A DNA stretch of 5,716 nt from Desulfurococcales archaeon (GTDB lineage: Archaea > Thermoproteota > Thermoprotei_A > Sulfolobales > Desulfurococcaceae), in the NCBI GenBank assembly GCA_015522345.1, contig WAML01000081.1, positions 1 to 5,716 on the forward strand, written 5' to 3'. The notes beneath the pieces are model-generated. The model was not told the origin of the DNA and searched no databases. It worked only from the letters and a program-made list of their open reading frames with translations. The translations under genes were made by a program, and so were the position numbers. Positions 1 through 4,872 of the stretch are shown piece by piece; position 1 is the first letter of the stretch; the number at the start of each line of letters is the position of its first letter.

Positions 1-141
1 ACTAGGCGCTAATTCGCGGAAGCACTGTCTACACAAGTACAGACCATACTTCTGTATAACAGCGTCTCTTGAGCCACAGCGTCTACACTTCCTAGCTCCT
101 TTCCCAAACTTGTATTTTTTAGGAGGTCTATACTTGCCCAT
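1..141 (-). CDS. rps14: Small ribosomal subunit protein uS14, archaeal zinc-binding type (3' end beyond window)
   Basis: This component of the 30S head lies near the decoding region and helps assemble the 3' domain of 16S rRNA. The window holds the first 47 codons, starting at ATG 141-139 and still open at base 1. The protein begins MGKYRPPKKYKFGKG and carries a C4 zinc-ribbon pattern (C19, C22, C37, C40), followed by FREL. The short zinc-binding form is the usual archaeal one, at roughly 54 residues, so only a few C-terminal residues should be missing. A GAGGT motif at 154-150 sits 8 nt before the ATG, just after the rpl5 stop (15 nt between genes). The gene follows rpl5 as in the standard archaeal spc order, so rps8 is the expected next gene, outside the window. 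It is too short and truncated to be found by length alone; the motif and context identify it. Confidence 0.95.
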   Translation of the reverse strand, partial: MGKYRPPKKYKFGKGARKCRRCGSRDAVIQKYGLYLCRQCFRELAPS

Positions 142-156
142 CTAAACATACCTCGC

Positions 157-720
157 CTACTTTATTTCTACACCAAAGACTTTATGGAGGTAAACCATAG
201 CTTCCTCTCTAGTAACTCTATGTCTCCTAGGAATGTGTTTTTTCCTACACCTTCTTCTACGTAAAACTCTAAAGCCAGGGCGTTCAAATGTTATAGCTAC
301 ATCCATACCAAATAATCCAATTTCAGGATCATACTTTACTCCAGGGATAGTTATGTGTTCACGAATACCAAATGATACATTACCAAATTCATCAAAACTA
401 GAGGCTTTCAAAGTATAATTAACTGCTTCAAAAGCTTTTTTGAGGAACTCAATAGCTTTATCTTTCCTAAGAGTAACTACTGCTGCAATATTTTCTCCTT
501 TCCTAATACCAAAATCTTTTATAGTCCTCCTAGCTCTACGTGGAACAGGCTTTTGCCCAGTAATTTCTTCTAGAACCTTTATTGCTTTACCTAGTCTTTC
601 AGTAGCTGCTCCTACACTAATATTTACTGTTACCTTAGCTATCCTAGGTCTAAGCATAGGCTGTTTATTCCACTTCTCTATAATTTCATCAATATTTGGT
701 ACATAATCAGTTATAGCCAT
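157..720 (-). CDS. rpl5: Large ribosomal subunit protein uL5
   Basis: L5 binds 5S rRNA and forms part of the central protuberance of the 50S subunit, contacting S13 and P-site tRNA. From ATG 720 it has 187 residues, normal for archaeal L5. Diagnostic segments are LRPRIAKVTVNISVG near residues 23-37, TGQKPVPRRARRTIKDFGIRKG near 54-75, and EHITIPGVKYDPEIGLFGMD near 121-140. A very basic Arg/Lys/His stretch at about 151-168 is typical of the archaeal C-terminus. A TTG two codons upstream (726) is possible, but the GAGGGTG motif at 734-728 ends only 1 nt before it and 7 nt before the ATG. The ATG also overlaps the rps4e stop as TAATG, which suggests translational coupling. rps14 follows after 15 nt. 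Confidence 0.97.
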   Translation of the reverse strand: MAITDYVPNIDEIIEKWNKQPMLRPRIAKVTVNISVGAATERLGKAIKVLEEITGQKPVPRRARRTIKDFGIRKGENIAAVVTLRKDKAIEFLKKAFEAVNYTLKASSFDEFGNVSFGIREHITIPGVKYDPEIGLFGMDVAITFERPGFRVLRRRRCRKKHIPRRHRVTREEAMVYLHKVFGVEIK

Positions 721-1478
721 TACCAAGCACCCTCAGGCAAACTTATAAGTGGCTTATCTACTCCAATAGGGAATATGTAGTCTAAGCTTGTCTGGAATCT
801 ATTACCATTCTTGTCTTCGAGAGTAACTATACTCCTAAACCTCCTTATACCCCTGTGGATCTCGAGTACTTTACCTACGCGGCCAACGTTTCTACCACCA
901 ATAATTACAGCAATAACTCCTTCCTTCAATGGAATATAGTCTAGTAATTCCTGTTTAGGTATACTTATTTTCACAGTACCAAGAGTACTGTATACGTCTT
1001 CAACAGGATTAGTTGGATCGGATACTCTCACGATATGATTTCTACCATCATGTAGGTTAAGCTGTATATGTCCTCCTTTAACAGTAGTCTTGTTTTCTAT
1101 ACGGCATAACTTGTAAGAAGCCTCTTCCTTAGATATAGGGTGTAACGTCATTACTTTTACAGGAACAGGAACCATTCTATATGCTTCTCCAGTATCCACG
1201 ATCTCAATTACATCCATTATACCTACAGGGTATTTGTAGTTCCTTCTAATCCTACCATCAACTTTTATATGTCCTTCAGCAATAATCTTCCTAGCTTCAC
1301 GCCCAGTTTTAGCATACTTTAGTATATCTCTAACAACTATAAGTAGTGGAATAGAGCGTTCTACAGGATGAGGTCCTGGAGAAGGCTTTACAGTCCATTT
1401 ATACTCTTTCCTAAGTATAGGCCAGAACCTTGGCGCAGCTAAAGCCTTTAAATGCCTACGTCCACCCATACGTGCCAT
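720..1478 (-). CDS. rps4e: Small ribosomal subunit protein eS4 (S4e)
   Basis: S4e is an archaeal/eukaryotic 30S protein without a bacterial counterpart and binds 16S rRNA on the body of the subunit. The 252 residues show the family layout: an N-terminal segment with GGRRHLKALAAPRFWP at 5-20, then EYKWTVKPSPGPH at 25-37. An S4-type RNA-binding fold follows at about 43-105 (TGREARKIIAEGHIKVDGR), then a central domain with HDGRNHIV at 143-150. A KOW-like segment lies at about 184-212 (GRNVGRVGKVLEI). The ATG at 1478 follows a GGGTGA motif (1491-1486) by 7 nt. An in-frame ATG at 1469 (residue 4) is less well placed. The gene starts 13 nt after rpl24 and its stop overlaps the rpl5 start. Confidence 0.97.
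   Translation of the reverse strand: MARMGGRRHLKALAAPRFWPILRKEYKWTVKPSPGPHPVERSIPLLIVVRDILKYAKTGREARKIIAEGHIKVDGRIRRNYKYPVGIMDVIEIVDTGEAYRMVPVPVKVMTLHPISKEEASYKLCRIENKTTVKGGHIQLNLHDGRNHIVRVSDPTNPVEDVYSTLGTVKISIPKQELLDYIPLKEGVIAVIIGGRNVGRVGKVLEIHRGIRRFRSIVTLEDKNGNRFQTSLDYIFPIGVDKPLISLPEGAW
728..734 (-). promoter_or_regulatory. Shine-Dalgarno motif GAGGGTG deciding the rpl5 start
   Basis: The motif lies in the last codons of rps4e and ends 7 nt before ATG 720, the same spacing as the GGGTGA motif before rps4e. It ends only 1 nt before the alternative TTG at 726, too close for normal initiation. It therefore favours ATG 720. The match to the archaeal 16S 3' end is inferred from the general archaeal anti-Shine-Dalgarno sequence, since no 16S gene is in view. 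Confidence 0.6.
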
Positions 1479-1491
1479 TACTTATTCACCC

Positions 1492-1929
1492 TTATTCCTT
1501 CTCTTTCTCTTCCTCCTGGGAAGCAGATACTTTTTCTTCTTCACTCATACTCTCCTTTTTAGCCTTCCGCTTACGCTCTATAATCTCCTTCCTAAGTGGA
1601 TCGCTTAAATCTAGTTTAACAATCATAACTTTAGAAGGATGTATAGGATAGTATACAGGTGTTCCATCAGCTTTCTTCTGCTGTACTCCTTCAACAAATA
1701 TCCTTACTCTCTTTAGATCTACTCTAACAACCTTGCCTTCATGACCAGCCCAGTCTCCCCTCATAATCTTAACTACATCGCCTTTCCTTACAGGCAGTCT
1801 ACGAATACCATACTTCTCTCTCAACTCCCTAGATAATGGAGCTGTCATGAATTTGTGGCGTATATGTAGTGGTGCATTAAAGAATGCTTTCCTCTGCTTA
1901 CTAGGTTTATATGATTTTGTTAAACTCAC
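1492..1929 (-). CDS. rpl24: Large ribosomal subunit protein uL24, with charged C-terminal tail
   Basis: L24 is an early-assembly 23S rRNA-binding protein near the peptide exit tunnel. With GTG 1929 as start it has 145 residues. KPSKQRKAFFNAPLHIRHK at about 8-26 is the archaeal N-terminal signature. A KOW domain follows at about 46-80 (LPVRKGDVVKIMRGDWAGHEG), then PVYYPIHPSKVMIVKL near 91-106. From about residue 118 to the end there is a low-complexity Lys/Glu/Ser tail finishing EEEKEKE, probably disordered. An in-frame GTG at 1938 would add three residues, but it overlaps the GGGGTG motif at 1943-1938, which lies 8 nt before GTG 1929. The downstream start also gives the usual short N-terminus (MSLTKSYKPSKQRK). 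It lies 18 nt after rpl14 and 13 nt before rps4e. Confidence 0.95.
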   Translation of the reverse strand: MSLTKSYKPSKQRKAFFNAPLHIRHKFMTAPLSRELREKYGIRRLPVRKGDVVKIMRGDWAGHEGKVVRVDLKRVRIFVEGVQQKKADGTPVYYPIHPSKVMIVKLDLSDPLRKEIIERKRKAKKESMSEEEKVSASQEEEKEKE

Positions 1930-1937
1930 GGCAAACA

Positions 1938-1943
1938 CACCCC
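1938..1943 (-). promoter_or_regulatory. Shine-Dalgarno motif GGGGTG deciding the rpl24 start
   Basis: The motif sits in the gap between rpl14 and rpl24, with 8 nt to GTG 1929. The other in-frame GTG uses base 1938 as its first base and so overlaps the motif, which makes it an unlikely initiation codon. Confidence 0.55.
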
Positions 1944-1947
1944 ATAA

Positions 1948-2373
1948 CTAGATAACTATTGTAGCTATACTACTTAGTTGAGGCCATCTTTCAGCAGCTT
2001 CTTTAGCTATAGGACCCCTTATTTCACTACCCTTCGGATTACCTTCGGGAGTGACGATAACGACTGCATTGTCTTCGAAAGCAACCCATGTACCATCAGG
2101 TCTCCTATATGGCCTCCTCTGTCTCACAATAATGGCTTTAAGAACTTGCTTCCTTAGCTCAGGAGTACCCTTCTTTACAGTAACAACAACTAGATCACCT
2201 ACGCCTGCTGGAGGTATTCTCCTAAGCCTACCCTTGTACCCTGGAACACCAATTATCATAACTTCTTTAGCTCCACTATTATCAGCTACTTTAACATAAG
2301 AGCCAACTTGTAATCCAGTATTTATTCTTGTCCTAGATATAGCTGGTTTACCAGCTTTCGCTTTTTTAGGCAT
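1948..2373 (-). CDS. rpl14: Large ribosomal subunit protein uL14
   Basis: L14 sits at the subunit interface of the 50S particle, where it forms bridges to the 30S subunit and lies near the factor-binding region. The 141 residues include the L14 signatures ADNSGAKEVMIIGV at about 30-43, RIPPAGVGDLVVVTVKKGTP near 52-71 and RPDGTWVAFEDNAVVIV at 91-107, closing with GSEIRGPIAKEAAERWP. A basic N-terminal extension of about 20 residues, rich in Lys and Arg, precedes the core, as is common for archaeal L14. ATG 2373 lies within the last codons of rps17 (8 nt overlap), and a GGGGTGA motif at 2389-2383 ends 9 nt before it, so the ribosome-binding site is inside the rps17 coding sequence. This points to coupled translation with S17. 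Confidence 0.97.
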   Translation of the reverse strand: MPKKAKAGKPAISRTRINTGLQVGSYVKVADNSGAKEVMIIGVPGYKGRLRRIPPAGVGDLVVVTVKKGTPELRKQVLKAIIVRQRRPYRRPDGTWVAFEDNAVVIVTPEGNPKGSEIRGPIAKEAAERWPQLSSIATIVI

Positions 2374-2725
2374 ATGTCCTCTTCACCCCACTAGCTTTAC
2401 CTACTACACCTAATACAACAAAATGTACAGTCTTAGCCAGAGGACGTGTTTCACCTATTACTACTACATCTCCCTCTTTAGCATTAACACATGGAGGATT
2501 ATGAGCATGAATCTTCTTATGTCTTTTCTCATACCTCTTATACTTTTTAACATAGTATAAGTAGTCGTGTCTAACAACAACAGTATTCTTCATTTTAGCA
2601 CTAACAACTACGCCAGTAAGTATAGTTCCCCTAACCTTAACATGTCCATGCCAGGGACACTTAGGGTCATTACATGTAGTCTTAGGAGGCTCTATACCAG
2701 GTATCCCAATATTCTTTACAGCCAT
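2366..2725 (-). CDS. rps17: Small ribosomal subunit protein uS17
   Basis: S17 is a primary 16S rRNA-binding protein of the 30S body with an OB fold. From ATG 2725 it has 119 residues. It shows the archaeal N-terminus KNIGIPGIEPPKTTC at about 4-18, then CPWHGHVKVRGTILTGVVVS, then the S17 core RYEKRHKKIHAHNPPCVNAKEGDVV at about 64-88 with ETRPLAKTVHFVV after it. C18, C23 and H26, with C79 further on, could form a metal site. A TTG at 2734, overlapping the rnp1 stop, would add three residues. A weak GAGG at 2740-2737 is 2 nt from the TTG and 11 nt from the ATG, so the ATG is preferred but not certain. The gene follows rnp1 by 5 nt and overlaps rpl14 by 8 nt. Confidence 0.95.
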   Translation of the reverse strand: MAVKNIGIPGIEPPKTTCNDPKCPWHGHVKVRGTILTGVVVSAKMKNTVVVRHDYLYYVKKYKRYEKRHKKIHAHNPPCVNAKEGDVVVIGETRPLAKTVHFVVLGVVGKASGVKRTYA

Positions 2726-2730
2726 ATTTT

Positions 2731-3018
2731 TCAACGCCTCGTCTTCTCTATTTGCTTCAATCTATCCTCTGGTCTTCCTAAAATCTCGAAACCCCTAATT
2801 ATTGCTTTTTCCCCAGAGGGAAGCCTAAATTCGTAAACACCATATTCCTTTAAAATCCTTTTCCTACGTCCCTCCTTAGTTTCTACAAGAAGAGTTTTTT
2901 GAGTTTCATCAACAACTATTCCAGAAACACCTACTAAAGAAGGGTCTATATGTTCTACTACTCTAACTCGTAAACCTATTAATTCATGGTATACAAGGTT
3001 TTTCCTAGAATGTTTCAT
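2731..3018 (-). CDS. rnp1: Ribonuclease P protein component 1 (Rnp1, homologue of eukaryotic Rpp29/Pop4)
   Basis: Archaeal RNase P is a ribonucleoprotein that removes 5' leaders from tRNA precursors. Rnp1 (P29) pairs with P21 and binds the specificity domain of the RNA. The 95 residues match the family in length and pattern: an N-terminal basic segment, HELIGLRVRVVEHIDPSLVG at 11-30, then SGIVVDETQKTLLVET at 32-47. GRRKRILKEYGVYEFRL follows at about 50-66, and the C-terminus is charged. The fold expected is an Sm-like beta barrel. The position between rpl29 and rps17 is the usual archaeal one and strongly supports the call. ATG 3018 is preceded in frame by a close TGA (3027-3025), so no longer N-terminus is possible. 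The 21 nt between rpl29 and this ATG contain no GGTG-like motif, unlike most neighbours. Confidence 0.94.
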   Translation of the reverse strand: MKHSRKNLVYHELIGLRVRVVEHIDPSLVGVSGIVVDETQKTLLVETKEGRRKRILKEYGVYEFRLPSGEKAIIRGFEILGRPEDRLKQIEKTRR

Positions 3019-3039
3019 GATTAGTCAAAACAATCATAT

Positions 3040-3258
3040 TTATTTCTTCTCACTAAACTTCTTTCCTATACCAAGTTCTTCTTCTCTAAGTATAGTCAAG
3101 ATCCTAGCGATATCCCTCTTTATATTCCTTATCCTAGATGTATTAGTGAGAGTGCCTACACGTGCTTGCATACGTAGTTTTATTAACTCTAGCCTAAGCT
3201 CCTGGAGTCTCCTAATCTTTTCTTCTCTACTCAATTTCCTTATTTCATCGGGTTTCAT
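3040..3258 (-). CDS. rpl29: Large ribosomal subunit protein uL29
   Basis: L29 is a small helical hairpin protein at the exit-tunnel rim, next to L23, at the docking site for the signal recognition particle and other nascent-chain factors. The 72 residues give the expected two long charged helices: residues about 3-33 (IRKLSREEKIRRLQELRLEL) and 40-62 (RIRNIKRDIARILTILREE), separated by the short loop VGTLTNTS. A few Lys/Glu-rich residues trail at the end. ATG 3258 follows a GGTGG motif (3269-3265) by 6 nt. It starts 14 nt after the rps3 stop. The gene order rps3-rpl29-rnp1 is standard in archaea. Confidence 0.95.
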   Translation of the reverse strand: MKPDEIRKLSREEKIRRLQELRLELIKLRMQARVGTLTNTSRIRNIKRDIARILTILREEELGIGKKFSEKK

Positions 3259-3272
3259 AGCCAGCCACCACG

Positions 3273-3914
3273 TTATTCAATAGGTTTAAGCTTCTCTATT
3301 TCTTCAGGACCAAGCTCTTTTATAGAAACGTGGTCTGCTGGAGGTATACCGGGTTTTACAATAAGTACTTCTACACCATATACTCCTCTCTTTAGAAGAG
3401 CTTTCGCTACAGCTCTATCAACAATGTATTCGACGTGTTCACCAGCTTTATAGATTTTCCCAGCCTTGAGCTTCTCATAACGTGCTCTTTCAGATCTTAG
3501 TTTACCACTAATAATTATCTCTGCCCCAACAGCTCCAGCAGCCATGATACGCCTAAGCATAGCTAGAGCTATACGTCTATAGGGTATCTCTTTCTCTAGT
3601 GCACGTACAATTCTAAAAGCTACAACACGTGCATTTAAATCTGGGTCTGGAACTGGAGATACAGTAATGTTTGGATTCTCTAAACCAAATCTCTTCTGTA
3701 GTACAGTAGATAATTTCCTTATTATAGCTCCGCCACGCCCTATAATTCTCCCTGGATACTCAGCATAGATTACTACACGATAGCCCGTAGGAGTTTTATA
3801 TAGATCGACTCCCGCATAACCAGCTTGATAGAAATAGTTGGCTAGAAACTCATCAACCATAGCACGCAACATACTATATTCTAGAAAGTATTTCTTTATA
3901 TGAGGGCCAGGCAC
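3273..3914 (-). CDS. rps3: Small ribosomal subunit protein uS3
   Basis: S3 lies at the mRNA entry channel of the 30S head. The 213-residue length is normal for archaea. A type II KH domain occupies about residues 16-90, with the GxxG loop visible as GRGG at 59-62 inside PGRIIGRGGAIIRKL. The C-terminal S3 domain follows, including MAAGAVGAEIIISGKLRSER at about 124-143 and VEVLIVKPGIPPADHV near 181-196. The start is GTG 3914, giving MPGPHIKKYFLEYSM. A GAGGTG motif at 3928-3923, within the last codons of rpl22, ends 8 nt before it and supports this codon. Five bases separate it from the rpl22 stop, so the two genes are probably translated in a coupled way. Confidence 0.97.
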   Translation of the reverse strand: MPGPHIKKYFLEYSMLRAMVDEFLANYFYQAGYAGVDLYKTPTGYRVVIYAEYPGRIIGRGGAIIRKLSTVLQKRFGLENPNITVSPVPDPDLNARVVAFRIVRALEKEIPYRRIALAMLRRIMAAGAVGAEIIISGKLRSERARYEKLKAGKIYKAGEHVEYIVDRAVAKALLKRGVYGVEVLIVKPGIPPADHVSIKELGPEEIEKLKPIE

Positions 3915-3919
3915 GATAA

Positions 3920-4390
3920 CTACACCTCTCTTACAACAACTTCTACATTACATCTACGATCAAATTTAGGAGTAGAACGGCCGAAGGCGCGGGGCATCCA
4001 TCTTTTTAGAGTAATTCCTTTATGAGCAGCAATATGTTCTATAACTAATTTGCTAGTATCAAGTCCTTTGTTTTCAGCGTTATTCCTAACATTCTTAAGT
4101 AGTTGTAGAAGATACTTAGCTGCTTTAACAGGGTATCTCCCACTAGGCCATTTCCATTTATCCCCCATGCCCCTCTTATGAGCAATCTTGCCCTTGTACC
4201 TCTTGAAGGGAACTGGTTCTTTTAATTGAATAACTTTCTCTAGAAACTCAATTGCTTTATCGAGTTTCATCTTCTTTACAGCATTAACTAGTTCACGCAT
4301 ATCTTTAACAGATACATCAGCATCCCATAAAATTGCCTTCGCGATCCTTGCTTCGTCACGGACTTTATAGCTGTAGTGCCATGTAGGCAT
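3920..4390 (-). CDS. rpl22: Large ribosomal subunit protein uL22
   Basis: L22 contacts all domains of 23S rRNA, and its long beta hairpin lines the peptide exit tunnel. The 156 residues match archaeal L22, which is longer than the bacterial form. The N-terminal half has ARIAKAILWDADVSVKDMRE at about 14-33 and KLDKAIEFLEKVIQLKEPVP near 42-61. It also has an archaeal insert, HKRGMGDKWKWPSGRYPVKA, at about 71-90. The hairpin follows at about 124-153, around KRWMPRAFGRSTPKFDRR. ATG 4390 follows GAGGAGAT at 4402-4395, whose GGAG core ends 6 nt upstream. The gene starts 19 nt after rps19 and stops 5 nt before rps3, whose ribosome-binding site it contains. Confidence 0.97.
   Translation of the reverse strand: MPTWHYSYKVRDEARIAKAILWDADVSVKDMRELVNAVKKMKLDKAIEFLEKVIQLKEPVPFKRYKGKIAHKRGMGDKWKWPSGRYPVKAAKYLLQLLKNVRNNAENKGLDTSKLVIEHIAAHKGITLKRWMPRAFGRSTPKFDRRCNVEVVVREV
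3923..3928 (-). promoter_or_regulatory. Shine-Dalgarno motif GAGGTG supporting the GTG start of rps3
   Basis: The motif is embedded in the last codons of rpl22 and ends 8 nt before GTG 3914. It is one of the cleanest matches to an archaeal ribosome-binding site in the window, and it makes the non-ATG start credible. Confidence 0.65.
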
Positions 4391-4409
4391 AGCTATCTCC
4401 TCTATAACT

Positions 4410-4844
4410 CTACTTTAGTGATACAAACATACTGCTACGAGTAGCCTTTAAACCCGGTTCTCCATGCTGTACACGTTTACATGTTGGACTAAATTCTCCT
4501 AGATAATGGCCTATCATCTCAGGAGTTATTCTAACTGGAACAAACTCTTTGCCATTATAGACAGCTATAGTAAGCCCGATCATCTCAGGAAGTATAATCA
4601 TGTCTCTAACATGAGTCTTAATAATAACGCGTTTACCCTGAGCCATTAACTGACGCGCCTTCCTTATCTTAGCTAGAAGCTTTACTTGAGCTTCAGTTAA
4701 TCCCCGCTTTAAACTCCTTCTCTGTCTAGCAGGAAGTAGATTAATTAAATCATCCATAGGCATCTCTAGTAGTTCTTCTAACGTCTTACCTCTATACCTA
4801 AACTTCTTCCATTCTGGCGGAATCTCTATTCCTATAGACGCCAT
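4410..4844 (-). CDS. rps19: Small ribosomal subunit protein uS19
   Basis: S19 is in the 30S head, pairs with S13 and contacts the A-site region and the 50S central protuberance. The 144 residues have the archaeal/eukaryotic-type N-terminal extension: FRYRGKTLEELLEMPMDD at about 15-32, then LLPARQRRSLKRGLT at 36-50. The S19 core follows with KTHVRDMIILPEMIG at 76-90, VRITPEMIGHYLGEFSPT at 104-121, and the closing KRVQHGEPGLKATRSS at 123-138. ATG 4844 has an imperfect GGGGTT at 4855-4850 upstream, weaker than the motifs of the genes below it. It is the first ribosomal gene of the cluster in view. The gene 28 nt upstream is a VWA-domain protein, not the rpl2 usually found there in archaea. Confidence 0.97.
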   Translation of the reverse strand: MASIGIEIPPEWKKFRYRGKTLEELLEMPMDDLINLLPARQRRSLKRGLTEAQVKLLAKIRKARQLMAQGKRVIIKTHVRDMIILPEMIGLTIAVYNGKEFVPVRITPEMIGHYLGEFSPTCKRVQHGEPGLKATRSSMFVSLK

Positions 4845-4872
4845 TACTTAACCCCTATTCTCTTTCTACACG

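Noticed and set aside
233..706. Plus-strand open frames opposite rpl5
   Set aside because: They lie wholly antisense to a gene with full L5 signatures, have no recognisable domain, and have compositions expected from reading AT-rich coding DNA backwards.
1907..1945. Twelve-codon minus-strand mini-ORF (ATG 1945) overlapping the rpl24 start
   Set aside because: It has no ribosome-binding motif before it, has the rpl24 motif inside it, and is short enough to be chance.
1430..2836. Other plus-strand open frames opposite rps4e, rpl24, rpl14, rps17 and rnp1
   Set aside because: All are shadows of conserved ribosomal or RNase P genes, without domains or ribosome-binding sites that I could recognise.
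3017..3283. Plus-strand open frame of 88 codons opposite rpl29
   Set aside because: Its run of hydrophobic and Ser residues is the mirror of the Lys/Arg/Glu-rich L29 helices. It is antisense to a certain gene and has no independent support.
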